From contig NZ_JACHOP010000004.1 of NCBI RefSeq assembly GCF_014199935.1, positions 1-64,000 on the forward strand: 64,000 bases of DNA. The letters are read 5' to 3'. The notes beneath the pieces were generated by a model. The model searched no databases. It had not been told where the DNA came from and worked only from the letters and a program-made list of their open reading frames with translations. Within the stretch, counting starts at the first letter, position 1, and each line of letters begins with the position of its first letter. The stretch is from Methylorubrum rhodinum (GTDB taxonomy: Bacteria; Pseudomonadota; Alphaproteobacteria; Rhizobiales; Beijerinckiaceae). This document shows positions 16,570 to 25,178 of this stretch, one piece after another. The translations under genes were made by a program, and so were the position numbers.

Positions 16570-17652
16570 TTGTCCTCCACCCCGCTTCATCTGGTCCCCT
16601 CTCCCGTCGAGGCCGCGAGCGACGACGCCTTTCCCCATGTCGCGATCAACCGGCTTCGCCGGGAAGGCCGGCTGTCCGCGCCCCTGCCGGTCGCGCTCGG
16701 CGGCGAGGGCCTGAGCGAGCCCGAGCAGGTCGGCGCCCTGCGCCGGCTCCTCACCGAGACCGGCCGCGACAGCCTCCCCGTCGGGCGGCTCTTCGAGGGC
16801 CACGTCAACGCGCTGGCCCTGGTGCTGCGCTACGCCGACCCCGGCACGCGCGAGGCCCTGGCCCGCGACGCGCGCGACGGTCACCTGTTCGGCGTGTGGA
16901 ACACCGAGCCGAAGGAGAACGGGCTGACGCTGGACGCCGTCGGACGGCTTCACGGCGCCAAGAGCTTCGCCTCCGGAGCGGGCTTCGTCACCCGTCCCCT
17001 CGTCACCGCGCGGATGCCCGACGGCCGCAGCCTGATGCTGGTGATGCGCCTCAAGGCGGGCGAGCGCGCCGATCTCGGCGAATGGCGCGTCCACGGCATG
17101 CGCGCGACCGCCACCGGCACGGTCGATTTCTCCGGCCTGTCGCTCAGCGACGGTGCGGTGATCGGCGCACCCGACGACTATTCCCGCCAGCCCTTCTTCT
17201 TCGCCGGCGCGTGGCGCTTCCTCGCGGTACAGCTCGGCGGGATGGAGGCGGTGGTCGAGATCTTTCGCACCCATATGCGCGACACCGGCCGGGGCGGCGA
17301 TCCGCATCAGCAGGCCCGGTTCGGCCGCAGCCTGATCGCGCTCGAATCCTGCCGCCTGCTCGTCGCGCGGGCGGCCGAGGTCGCCGCCGCCGAGGCGCTG
17401 GCGCCGGAGCGGGTCGTGGCCTGCGTCAACCTCGCCCGCGCCGCGATCGATCAGGCCGGGCTCGACGTGCTGACCCTGGCCCAGCGCTCGGTCGGCCTTG
17501 CGGGCTTCCTCGACGACCATCCGCTGGAAGCGCAGATGCGGGATCTCGCGACCTATCTGCGCCAGCCCGCTCCCGATTTCGCCCTCACCGGCATGGCCGC
17601 CCACGTGCTGGACGGGGACACGCCGCTGCACGAACTCTGGCCGGAGGCTTGA
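16570..17652 (+). CDS. Acyl-CoA dehydrogenase family protein
   Basis: 360 residues, near the short end of the family (usual about 380). The middle beta-domain with TEPKENGLTLD and GLSLSDGAVIG, and the C-terminal helical bundle, are visible. The canonical catalytic Glu context cannot be identified by eye, so activity as a fatty acyl-CoA dehydrogenase is uncertain. Start is a TTG at 16570 (no ATG in frame nearby). Gap of 3 bp to the next methyltransferase gene. Pairing of this family with NodS-like methyltransferases is common in Hyphomicrobiales and suggests modification of a surface or signal molecule rather than beta-oxidation. Confidence 0.75.
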   Translation: MSSTPLHLVPSPVEAASDDAFPHVAINRLRREGRLSAPLPVALGGEGLSEPEQVGALRRLLTETGRDSLPVGRLFEGHVNALALVLRYADPGTREALARDARDGHLFGVWNTEPKENGLTLDAVGRLHGAKSFASGAGFVTRPLVTARMPDGRSLMLVMRLKAGERADLGEWRVHGMRATATGTVDFSGLSLSDGAVIGAPDDYSRQPFFFAGAWRFLAVQLGGMEAVVEIFRTHMRDTGRGGDPHQQARFGRSLIALESCRLLVARAAEVAAAEALAPERVVACVNLARAAIDQAGLDVLTLAQRSVGLAGFLDDHPLEAQMRDLATYLRQPAPDFALTGMAAHVLDGDTPLHELWPEA

Positions 17653-17655
17653 GGG

Positions 17656-18255
17656 ATGACCGGTCGCCACGTCCACACCCTGCCGGCGCGCTACTTCGTC
17701 GAACTCTACGCCTCGAATCCCGATCCCTGGCGTTTCACGTCGAGCGACTACGAGCGGGAGAAGTACGCCGCGACGCTGCAAGCCCTGCCTCGGGCGCGCT
17801 ACGCCCGGGCGCTGGAGGTCGGCTGCTCCATCGGCGTCTTCACCCGCGAACTCGGGCAGCGTTGCTCCGGCCTCGTCGCGCTCGACGTCGCGCCCTCGGC
17901 GATCGAGGCCGCGCGCGAACGCTGCGCGGATCTGCCCCGGATCGATTTCCTCGTCGGCGCCGTGCCCGAAGTGTGGCCGGAGGGGCGGTTCGACCTGATC
18001 GTGCTGTCGGAAGTGCTCTACTTCCTCGACCGCGACGACCTCGCCCGCCTCGCGGCGAAGGTCGGGCGCAGCCTGACTTCGGGGGGCGAGTGCGTGCTGG
18101 TGCATTGGACCGGCGAGACCGATTACCCGCTCTCCGGCGACGAGGCGGTGGAGCGCTTCATCGAGGAAGCCTCGCCGTTCTGCCGCCCGCTGGCGCAGTG
18201 GCGCACCGAACAGTACCGCCTCGACGTGCTCCGGTTGGGCCATGAGGCGGGTTGA
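17656..18255 (+). CDS. NodS-like SAM-dependent methyltransferase
   Basis: 199 residues with the NodS-type opening NPDPWRFTSSDYEREKY, SAM motif I LEVGCSIGVFTREL at about residues 54-67, and LIVLSEVLYFLDRDDL. NodS methylates the amino group of deacetylated chitooligosaccharides in rhizobia. Here no nod genes are seen, so a different amino-sugar substrate is more likely. It overlaps the cytochrome b gene by 14 bp. Confidence 0.85.
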   Translation: MTGRHVHTLPARYFVELYASNPDPWRFTSSDYEREKYAATLQALPRARYARALEVGCSIGVFTRELGQRCSGLVALDVAPSAIEAARERCADLPRIDFLVGAVPEVWPEGRFDLIVLSEVLYFLDRDDLARLAAKVGRSLTSGGECVLVHWTGETDYPLSGDEAVERFIEEASPFCRPLAQWRTEQYRLDVLRLGHEAG

Positions 18256-18928
18256 CGGGTTCCGCCATCCGCTCTGGGTGCGCCTGACCCACTGGATCGG
18301 GGCCAGCGCCTTCCTCGCGCTCGCGGTCAGCGGCTTCGCGATCCTGCTGGCGCTGCCGCGCCTGTTCTGGGGCGAGACCGGTGCCAACGACGCCCCGGCC
18401 TGGATCGTCCTGCCGCTGCCGGTGAACCTCGAACAGACCGGCTGGGGCCGCAACCTCCACTTCCTCGCCGCCTGGATCTTCGTGCTGAGCGGGGCCGTCT
18501 ACGCGCTCGCGGCGATCCTCTCGGGCCACCTGTTCCGCCGCCTCGCGCCCGACCGGGACCAGTTGCGCCCCGACAACCTCGCCCGCGAGCTGCGCGACCA
18601 TCTCCACATCCGCCCCCCGACACCGGTCTCGGGCGGCGAGCGCTACAATGCGCTGCAGAAATTCGCCTATCTCGCCGTGCTGCTGGTGCTGGCGCCGGTG
18701 ATGTTGTTGTCGGGGCTGACCATGTCGCCCGGCGTCACCGCGGCCTATCCGGAGCTGTTCACGCTGTTCGGCGGCCGGCAATCGGCCCGGACGATCCATT
18801 TCCTCGCCGCGAGCCTGCTCGTGGCCTTCCTCGTCGTGCATCTGTGGCAGGTCGTGGCCAACCGGCCCCTGCGGCTGCTGCGGGGCATGATCACCGGCCG
18901 CTCCGGCGGCAAGACGGAGAAGGCGTGA
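18242..18928 (+). CDS. Cytochrome b561-type membrane subunit
   Basis: 228 residues, four main hydrophobic segments. Histidines suited to two b hemes are His17 (RLTHWIG), His73 (NLHFLAAW), His186 (TIHFLAAS) and His200 (VVHLWQ). It would pass electrons between the quinone pool and a periplasmic enzyme. The following gene encodes a SUOX-fold molybdoenzyme and overlaps by one base (TGATG), so the two very likely form a complex similar in logic to MsrPQ, although the membrane part here is the larger b561 type. Confidence 0.87.
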   Translation: MRRVDGFRHPLWVRLTHWIGASAFLALAVSGFAILLALPRLFWGETGANDAPAWIVLPLPVNLEQTGWGRNLHFLAAWIFVLSGAVYALAAILSGHLFRRLAPDRDQLRPDNLARELRDHLHIRPPTPVSGGERYNALQKFAYLAVLLVLAPVMLLSGLTMSPGVTAAYPELFTLFGGRQSARTIHFLAASLLVAFLVVHLWQVVANRPLRLLRGMITGRSGGKTEKA

Positions 18929-19671
18929 TGGCCGACATCTCCCGGCGCGGGCTTCTTCTCGGCTCCTCGGCGCTCGGCCTCGCGCCCTGGCTCGGCGGAT
19001 GCGAACTGATCGAGGGCGGCCCGAGCCGGCCCGGCCTCTACGGCCTGAGCGACACGCTGACGCTCGCGACGCAACGCTTCCTGCTGCGCGATCAGCCGCT
19101 CGCCCGCGAATTCCCGCCCGAGGCGATCTCGAAGATCTTCCCGACGATCAACACGACCGATCCGGACAATCCCGATTACCGCCGCTCCAAGGCGCAAGGC
19201 TTCGCCGACTGGCGCCTGCCGGTGAGCGGGCTCGTCGAGCGGCCCGGCTCGTTCTCGCTCGCCGAACTGAAGGCGATGCCCGCGCGCACCCAGGTGACGC
19301 TGCATTCCTGCGAGCAGGGCTGGTCGGCCATCGGCGGCTGGACCGGCGTGCCGCTCGCCCACGTGCTGGCGAGTTGCGGCCTGAAGCGCGAGGCGCGCTT
19401 CGTCGTGATCCGCTCGGTCGACGGCTGGTGGGACACCTACGACCTGTTCGACGCGCTCCACCCGCAGACGATCCTGGCCTACGGCATGAACGGCGGCGAC
19501 CTGCCGGTCGCGCACGGCGCGCCGGTGCGCCTGCGGGTCGAGCGGCAACTCGGCTACAAATCGCTCAAGTACCTCGCGAGCATCGAGGCGACCGACCGGG
19601 TCTCGGGCCTCAGCCAGGGCCGCGGCAGCATGGTCTCCGAACTCGGCTTCTCGTGGTACGCGGGGATCTGA
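18928..19671 (+). CDS. SUOX-fold molybdopterin-dependent oxidoreductase, Tat-exported lipoprotein
   Basis: 247 residues. The N-terminus has a twin-arginine motif (SRRGLLLG) and then LGGC at residues 22-25, a lipobox-like site, so it is probably a folded, Tat-exported lipoprotein in the periplasm. The core carries the molybdenum-ligand cysteine Cys128 in LHSCEQGWSAIGGWTG and the typical end QLGYKSLKYLASIE. The family includes sulfite oxidase and the methionine sulfoxide reductase MsrP. The substrate is not evident. It is last in the operon, after its cytochrome b partner. Confidence 0.87.
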   Translation: MADISRRGLLLGSSALGLAPWLGGCELIEGGPSRPGLYGLSDTLTLATQRFLLRDQPLAREFPPEAISKIFPTINTTDPDNPDYRRSKAQGFADWRLPVSGLVERPGSFSLAELKAMPARTQVTLHSCEQGWSAIGGWTGVPLAHVLASCGLKREARFVVIRSVDGWWDTYDLFDALHPQTILAYGMNGGDLPVAHGAPVRLRVERQLGYKSLKYLASIEATDRVSGLSQGRGSMVSELGFSWYAGI

Positions 19672-19724
19672 CGAGGCCGGTTCGCGAGGCGGCAAAAAAC
19701 CGGACGGCTGGATCACGAAGGGGG

Positions 19725-19753
19725 TTGAGTCCGGTCCGCCGTCCGCTTATAGA
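19725..19753 (+). promoter_or_regulatory. Promoter of tRNA-Ala
   Basis: TTGAGT (19725-19730), 17-bp spacer, TATAGA (19748-19753); about 75 bp before the mature tRNA. Confidence 0.55.
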
Positions 19754-19828
19754 ACCGCCCGTCGGCAACGGGCATCGCCCGCAGCGCAGACGCCGCCGAG
19801 ACCTCCAGCGGTCGCGGCGAGATATGTT

Positions 19829-19904
19829 GGGGCCTTAGCTCAGCTGGGAGAGCGCTTCCATGGCATGGAAGAGGTCATCGGTTCGATCCCGTTAGGCTCC
19901 ACCA
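19829..19904 (+). tRNA. tRNA-Ala (anticodon GGC), island attachment target
   Basis: 76 nt with encoded CCA. Acceptor GGGGCCT pairs with AGGCTCC (one G-U). The anticodon stem CTTCC/GGAAG encloses ATGGCAT (anticodon GGC). The T-loop is GGTTCGATCC. Its 3' part (19873-19904) and the six following bases are repeated at 23416-23453. Confidence 0.95.
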
Positions 19905-19910
19905 TCCTCC
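19873..19910 (+). repeat. attL-like direct repeat: 3' end of tRNA-Ala
   Basis: 38 nt, beginning GGTCATCGGTTCGATCCCGT and ending ACCATCCTCC. It matches 23416-23453 at 35 of 38 positions. The first 21 nt are identical, and the match continues past the tRNA CCA end into the flanking DNA, which a chance tRNA-like sequence would not do. Confidence 0.8.
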
Positions 19911-20349
19911 TCTCGTTGGAAAAATCATTCAACGATCTGAGTGCCCTAGGGCATGCAGCTTGGTGCTGAGCACCGAGCCGCGTACCGATCCTGCGGACCT
20001 CGACTTTCCTTCAGACCTATCGCGTCGCTTCACGGCCGGGATGGGCGGCCTGTCCGGTAGATTGAACGCCGTCTCCGCTGGCAACGATGCTGGAGCCTCG
20101 GAGAACGGCCTGGGCACGCCCAAAGGCTTCTTCTTCGGCCGCCTTCACCTGCCCCGTTGGGCCGAGCCTTCAAGACCCGGTACGGCTGAACGGACAGGTT
20201 TTTGCAGCTTCGGTTGAGCCGGTCACCATTCGCGAAGTGGACGAAGCCGAGGCCGTCGCCCTCCGGCACGAGGCGGGCAACGGGAACGCTCCCGGCCTTC
20301 GACGGACGGAGCGAGCTTCCTTTACCCGCGTCCACGCTCGGTGCTCCGA
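19911..20349. other. Non-coding stretch inside the island
   Basis: 439 bp with several overlapping short ORFs on both strands, none with recognisable domain or ribosome-binding site. I see no supported gene. Confidence 0.5.
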
Positions 20350-22605
20350 TCATGCGGCAGCGCAGGCTTTCCCCGTCAGCAGCATGATGAGCGCATCATC
20401 GAGCTGGTCCGCTTCGGCCAGTTTCACACCGAAGCCATCCGAACCTGCATGGACCACCGAGCCGCGGCGTGCGCGGCCGTCTCCGAAGTCGATTGTCATC
20501 TTGCTCTCTGGCTGCAACTCCTCTCCGGGCAGGGACACCTTGGCGCCGCGTGAACTCACGTCTTCGAGCCGAGCCTCGAGTCGCTTGCCTGCGATGGTGA
20601 CGCGGATCGTGGCACGCGATTGGAGCCGGGCACTGGAGCGACGCTCGGAGATCGCACGGACCACCTCTTCGAGGCGCGTACTGAACGCCCCGGCTTCTCC
20701 GAGCAGGTTCTCGGCGAATTGAGACAGCTCGGCCGCGAGGCGATCCGTTTCGCTGGCTGCCGCGGGCAGAGAACTCAGGTCAACGATCGCAGCCTGCGTG
20801 CGATCGGCGGAAGCCTGCACGGTCCGGTCGATCTCCGCGGTCGTGGCGCTCTGTTCCTCGACGGCGCTGGCGATCGCCGAGGCCGCTTCATTGATGGCGG
20901 TGATCGTCTCATCGATGCCGCCCATGGCTGCGAGCACATCGCTTGAGGCCGCGCGCAAGGCCTCGACCTGCTGGCCGATCTCGGCCGTGGCTCTCCCGGT
21001 CTGCTCGGCCAGCCCCTTCACTTCGCTTGCCACGACCGCAAAACCTCGACCTGCATTGCCCGCCCGTGCGGCCTCAATCGTCGCATTGAGTGCCAGCAGG
21101 TTCGTCTGCGCCGCGATCTGGCTGATCAGGTCCGTGACGCTGCCGATCCGCGCACTCGCCTGATCGAGGAGCAGCGCGAGCGAGCGAGCAGCGTGGACCT
21201 GTTGCTGGGCCTGCCGCACGACCGTGTTGGACTGCGTAGCCTGGGTCGCAATCTCCGCGATCGACGCCGACAGTTCCGTCACGGCGGCAGCCACGCCCGC
21301 GATGTCCGCAACCGATCCCTGCAGACCTTCGACGGACTGGTCGAGGTGCCTGCGGGTCGACCCGGCATGGCCGCGCACTTGGTTCGTCGACGTGCCCATC
21401 AAGCCGGCAAGCTCTTGGAAGCGCGTCATGGCGTGCTTTGTCGCCGAGGTGATCCGGTCCGAGATCTCCGTCATGTAGGCGACCCAGGCGTCCCGCTCGA
21501 CGGCGCGATCAGCGTCAGCGACTGCCGCGATTTGGGCCGCGGTGCGGTCGCGATAATGCACGACGGCGCGGGCAAGCTCGGCAATTTCATCGCCGCCCTC
21601 GGCTTCCGGCACAGCGGCGGTGACATCTTGGTCGGCCAGAACTTGAATACGAAGGCCGAGATTCTTGAGCGCTCGCACGACCGACCGGCTCAGGAGCCAT
21701 GCGATCAGGAAGGCCATGGCCGTTACGCTGAAGCCGACCGCACCCGCAACAAGCATGGCGCTGTAGAAACTCTCGATGCGAACCTTGAGGAGCCGATCGA
21801 GTTCGTCGGTGCTCGCCGTCTGGAGGCGATCGCTTGCCTTGATCGCCGCTGCCATGGTGTCCCGGAAGGCCACCATCTCTCTCGGTGTGCGGCGGCCGCC
21901 CTCCTGCGCCTGCATCAAGGCATCGGCTGCCGAGAACAGGGGCTTGTAGGCATCCTGAAAGTCTGCAAGCGGTTGAGCCAAGGCCTGCCTCGTCTCGCCC
22001 GCATTGGCCGCGAAGGCTTTGACAAGCGAACGCTCAACGACTTCGAAGCTCGCACGCACCTTGCCCAGATCGATGAGGGTCGCGGCATACTCCGCCTTCG
22101 AGAGACCTGTCTTCTCCTCCTGACTACGGGCACGTTCCAGAAGTTTCCAGCTCAGTTCGAGCATCTCCGGCAGCCGTACCACCGCCGCGTCCATGACGTA
22201 GAAGGAATCGAGATCGGGATCGAGCAGCAGATTCGAGCCGTCCCCGATCGCATCGATGAGAGCATGAGCGGCTGCGACCTGAGACGAGCGGTCGGAACCG
22301 GATAGGGCCTTGCCGAGATCATCCCTCGCCGCGGCAGACTTGTTCGCCTCGGCCAGGGCAAGGCCGGTAGCACGTTCGGCTTGGAGTTTCCGAGGATCGA
22401 GAGCCGCATCAGAGGCGACGGTCGCAGCGTCGAGCATGACAGGCCAGACGGCGCGGATTTGCGCGATCCCGAGCCTTTCGGCGTCGGCGAAATGCACACT
22501 GGTCATCGCCTGCTGCACATAGAGCGCGGCGAAGAGGCCGATGGGCAGGAAGAACAGGCTCACCGTGGCAATGAGTTTGCGACGGATCGTCAAGATCGTC
22601 TTCAA
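20350..22605 (-). CDS. Methyl-accepting chemotaxis protein with C-terminal PilZ domain
   Basis: 751 residues. One membrane segment is at about 12-32, a helical periplasmic domain is at about 33-285, and the second membrane segment is at about 285-310. A HAMP-like linker leads to a signalling bundle with hairpin core [20 protein letters not shown] and [20 protein letters not shown]. Residues about 665-745 are a PilZ module: RSSAR as RxxxR and DVSSRG as (D/N)xSxxG, the two c-di-GMP contact motifs. So chemotactic signalling may respond to cyclic di-GMP. The start is TTG 22605 with GGAG upstream. Codon use is less GC-rich than neighbours and it is the only intact gene of the tRNA-Ala island. Confidence 0.88.
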   Translation of the reverse strand: MKTILTIRRKLIATVSLFFLPIGLFAALYVQQAMTSVHFADAERLGIAQIRAVWPVMLDAATVASDAALDPRKLQAERATGLALAEANKSAAARDDLGKALSGSDRSSQVAAAHALIDAIGDGSNLLLDPDLDSFYVMDAAVVRLPEMLELSWKLLERARSQEEKTGLSKAEYAATLIDLGKVRASFEVVERSLVKAFAANAGETRQALAQPLADFQDAYKPLFSAADALMQAQEGGRRTPREMVAFRDTMAAAIKASDRLQTASTDELDRLLKVRIESFYSAMLVAGAVGFSVTAMAFLIAWLLSRSVVRALKNLGLRIQVLADQDVTAAVPEAEGGDEIAELARAVVHYRDRTAAQIAAVADADRAVERDAWVAYMTEISDRITSATKHAMTRFQELAGLMGTSTNQVRGHAGSTRRHLDQSVEGLQGSVADIAGVAAAVTELSASIAEIATQATQSNTVVRQAQQQVHAARSLALLLDQASARIGSVTDLISQIAAQTNLLALNATIEAARAGNAGRGFAVVASEVKGLAEQTGRATAEIGQQVEALRAASSDVLAAMGGIDETITAINEAASAIASAVEEQSATTAEIDRTVQASADRTQAAIVDLSSLPAAASETDRLAAELSQFAENLLGEAGAFSTRLEEVVRAISERRSSARLQSRATIRVTIAGKRLEARLEDVSSRGAKVSLPGEELQPESKMTIDFGDGRARRGSVVHAGSDGFGVKLAEADQLDDALIMLLTGKACAAA

Positions 22606-23136
22606 CGATGGTCTCCAGCCTGTCCAATACTCGTCTGCGAGGATTATCTTTGCATGAATTTGCTGACTCGCTGTTAAAGTGCCGCTGATCGAATTGCCTA
22701 TAATGAATGCAATGATCGAAAACGTTTCTTAAAATTCGCCCTAGAAACTGGCCAAAGACGTATTTCTGATTGCTTTTGTGCCATTTTCGGCTATTTTATC
22801 GACTCCCTAGAGAAAAGTCTTTCGTGATCACGTCTTTAGACCCGTGATCAATCGAATTGAAACGGACGTAAGGCTCTAAATTTCCGTATTGTTGGAATTT
22901 CTTTCTCTGGACCGATTATTTCTTGAGCAGAGAGCGCTCTAGTTGACAGCATATCTCTGCACGCCCGCCTTGCGCCGGTCTTCAGGCTAATTCGTATCGA
23001 ATTTCCCGCAACCACGTCGCACTCTTGCCGAGTAACTGGATCGACAGCGTGCTCTCTACATTCACCGTGGGTTCGAAGCGGATGAGCTCAGATGGTGCTG
23101 AATGATGGCCTGCTGCCGGTTTCACGGACACTCGGT
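22606..23136. other. AT-rich non-coding region upstream of the island chemoreceptor
   Basis: About 530 bp. The part from 22650 to 22950 is clearly the most AT-rich DNA of the window. It should hold the chemoreceptor promoter. No gene is supported. The short ORFs on both strands lack conserved features. Confidence 0.55.
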
Positions 23137-23167
23137 TCAGGTGTGACGGTCGAACCGGCAGCAGGCC
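23107..23167. repeat. 15-bp perfect inverted repeat at the integrase break
   Basis: GGCCTGCTGCCGGTT (23107-23121) and AACCGGCAGCAGGCC (23153-23167), separated by 31 nt. The right arm is the point where the integrase reading frame loses its family character, so the repeat may mark the rearrangement that truncated it. Confidence 0.6.
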
Positions 23168-23322
23168 AATCGGTTGACGACCGTGAGGCTGTCCGTGTGA
23201 AGGGAGCGCTTCAGGCGGGTGCCGAGCTTGGCTCGGAGGTCGCGAGGAAGGGCCAACGTCACCCGCCACGTCCCGCCGTTCTGCTCAAGGCAGCGTATGT
23301 CGGAGGATGACGGGCGGGGCAT
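23137..23322 (-). pseudogene. Truncated tyrosine-recombinase (integrase) N-terminus
   Basis: About 61 codons. The first 50 residues (NGGTWRVTLALPRDLRAKLG, then KRSLHTDSLTVVNRL) have the SAM-like N-terminal arm of phage/island integrases: a beta hairpin followed by a PRDLRxxLG...SLxT motif. The frame then runs into unrelated sequence at ACCRFDRHT and stops; the catalytic domain with the R-H-R-Y residues is absent. It lies about 95 bp inside the distal att copy, the expected place for an island integrase. Non-functional. Confidence 0.65.
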
Positions 23323-23415
23323 CGAAATGGCCTCTGCGTACCGAACTTCGTACCTCGAGTGCGCACGGCCATGTCACTGATGTGTCGCTCGTTTTTTCTC
23401 ATCGATGGCTGAACG

Positions 23416-23453
23416 GGTCATCGGTTCGATCCCGTTGGGCCCCCCCATCCTCC
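23416..23453 (+). repeat. attR-like copy of the tRNA-Ala 3' end
   Basis: 38 nt, matching 19873-19910 with three substitutions that fall in the acceptor-stem part. No 5' half of a tRNA precedes it, so it is not a second tRNA gene. It marks the right boundary of the island. Confidence 0.8.
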
Positions 23454-23581
23454 GACACATCTCCGATCCGGAGAAAGCCGCCTCCGGGCGGCTTCTTCGT
23501 TTGCGACGGCACTCTGCCGCATCTCCGCATTGCACCCGGTACGATGGACCTTTGCGGTCCGGCGACGTATGGCGCTCCTCG

Positions 23582-24223
23582 ATGGATGCGGCGACTCGGA
23601 TGCTGACGGTGGGGCTCGCGATGGCCGGGGCGATGGCGTCGCCTGCCGGCGCGCAGGCCCAGGCGGCTCCGCAGGAGACGCCGCGCGAGACGCCAGACGA
23701 GGCCGGGGCGCGCGCGGTGATCGAGACCCTCAGCGCCCGCCTTCTCGCCGCGCCGAGCGCCACCGCCGTGCTGGAAGCGTGGTGCGCCGAGCGCGGCCTC
23801 GCGGTCGATCCCCGCATCGTCGCCGTGCGGGTCCCCGGCATCGACAAGGCGCCGAGCCCGCTCCAGCGCGAGCGGCTGGCGGTCGGGCCGGACGAGGTCG
23901 TGCGCTACCGCCGGGTCCGCCTCGCTTGCGGCCCGCACGTGCTGTCGGAGGCCGACAACTGGTACGTCCCCGGGCGGCTGACCCCTGAGATGAACGCGGC
24001 CCTCGACGGCACGCAGGCGCCGTTCGGCCGCGTCGTCCGCCCGCTGAACCCGAGCCGCCGCAACCTCTCGCTGCGCATGCTGTGGCGGCCGGGGGAGGGG
24101 ACCGTTCCGGGCCCCGACGCGCCGCTCTTCTCGGTGGAGGCGGTGCTCTCCACCGGCGGCGTGCCGTTCTGCGAGGTGGCCGAGACCTATACCGGCGCGG
24201 TGTTGGCGCGGGGCGAACGCTGA
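23582..24223 (+). CDS. Exported protein with chorismate-lyase-like motif
   Basis: 213 residues with a signal peptide (VGLAMAGAMASPAGAQA) if started at ATG 23582 or ATG 23600. The mature protein contains CGPHVLSEADNWYVPGRLTP followed by TQAPFGRVVRPL. This resembles the chorismate pyruvate-lyase/UTRA fold (ADNWY...T..PFG). An exported location is unusual for UbiC, so it is probably a distant relative of unknown function. It is the first chromosomal gene after the island. An in-frame extension to 23405 crosses attR and is rejected. Confidence 0.6.
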   Translation: MDAATRMLTVGLAMAGAMASPAGAQAQAAPQETPRETPDEAGARAVIETLSARLLAAPSATAVLEAWCAERGLAVDPRIVAVRVPGIDKAPSPLQRERLAVGPDEVVRYRRVRLACGPHVLSEADNWYVPGRLTPEMNAALDGTQAPFGRVVRPLNPSRRNLSLRMLWRPGEGTVPGPDAPLFSVEAVLSTGGVPFCEVAETYTGAVLARGER

Positions 24224-24271
24224 AGGGCGCTCACCCGGCGTTGCGAGGCAGAAACCCCCAATTCCAGGAAA

Positions 24272-25162
24272 TCAGAACGCCTGATCGACCCGGCGCCCCT
24301 CGCGGGCGAGCCGCAACAGGTTCTGGCCGTACTGGGTCTTGGCGAACAGCTCGCCGCGGGCCTGGAGCTGCTCCCGGCCGATGAAGCCCTGCAGGTAGGC
24401 GATCTCTTCCAGGCAGGCGACCTGCAGGCCCTGGCGGTGCTGGAGCACGCGCACGAACTCCGCCGCCTCCAGCAGGCTGTCGTGGGTGCCGGTGTCGAGC
24501 CACGCGTAGCCGCGGCTCATCCGCTCGACATGGAGCTGGCCGCGCTCGAGATAGGCCTGGTTGACGCTCGTGATCTCCAGCTCGCCCCGGTCGGACGGCG
24601 TCACGTCGGCGGCGATGTCGAGCACCTGATTGTCGTAGAAGTACAGGCCTGTCACCGCCCAGGGGCTCTCGGGCTGCGTGGGCTTCTCGACGAGGCGCAC
24701 CGGGCGGCCCTCGTCGTCGAGGGTGACGACGCCGTAGGCCTCCGGATGGTCGACGTGGTAGGCGAACACCGTCGCCCCCGACTTGCGGGCGCGAGCCCGG
24801 CCGAGCAGGGCGCTCATGCCGTTGCCGAAGAACAGGTTGTCGCCCAGCACCAGCGCCACGTCGTCGGTGCCGACGAAGTCGCGGCCGATGATGAAGGCCT
24901 GGGCCAGTCCCTCCGGCCGCGGCTGCACCGCGTAGGTGAAGGTGACGCCGAACTGCTCCCCGGTGCCGAGCAGGCGCTGGTAGTTGCCCAGGTGTTCGGG
25001 CGAGGAGATGATCAGGATCTCGCGGATGCCGGCGAGCATCAGCACCGAGATCGGATAGTAGATCATCGGCTTGTCGTAGACCGGCAGGAGCTGCTTGTTG
25101 ATCGCGAGCGTGGCCGGATGGAGCCTTGTGCCGGAGCCGCCGGCGAGCACGATGCCCTTCAT
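24272..25162 (-). CDS. rfbA: Glucose-1-phosphate thymidylyltransferase
   Basis: 296 residues, full RmlA length. The nucleotide-binding start is [16 protein letters not shown], with [50 protein letters not shown] and [20 protein letters not shown]. It makes dTDP-glucose from dTTP and glucose-1-phosphate, the first step of dTDP-L-rhamnose synthesis in the cytoplasm. It is last of the operon rfbC-rfbB-rfbD-rfbA, 16 bp after rfbD. Confidence 0.96.
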   Translation of the reverse strand: MKGIVLAGGSGTRLHPATLAINKQLLPVYDKPMIYYPISVLMLAGIREILIISSPEHLGNYQRLLGTGEQFGVTFTYAVQPRPEGLAQAFIIGRDFVGTDDVALVLGDNLFFGNGMSALLGRARARKSGATVFAYHVDHPEAYGVVTLDDEGRPVRLVEKPTQPESPWAVTGLYFYDNQVLDIAADVTPSDRGELEITSVNQAYLERGQLHVERMSRGYAWLDTGTHDSLLEAAEFVRVLQHRQGLQVACLEEIAYLQGFIGREQLQARGELFAKTQYGQNLLRLAREGRRVDQAF

Positions 25163-25178
25163 CGAAAACCCCTATCGT

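Larger units (their letters stand above)
19905..23415. mobile_element. Small genomic island (integrated-element remnant) in tRNA-Ala
   Basis: A 3.5-kb segment bounded by tRNA-Ala and a degenerate copy of its 3' end. It contains one complete gene (chemoreceptor with PilZ domain), a truncated tyrosine-recombinase N-terminus near the distal boundary, and long non-coding, AT-richer stretches unlike the compact flanking chromosome. The attachment-site duplication and integrase fragment are direct sequence evidence. The interpretation as a decayed integrative element follows from the well-known use of tRNA 3' ends by tyrosine recombinases. Confidence 0.75.

Noticed and set aside
22982..23269. 95-residue minus-strand frame in the island
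   Set aside because: It overlaps the integrase remnant in another frame, has no domain and no ribosome-binding site.
23416..23453. Second tRNA-Ala gene
   Set aside because: Only the T-arm and acceptor 3' part are present, with three substitutions that break acceptor pairing; no D-arm or anticodon arm precedes it.
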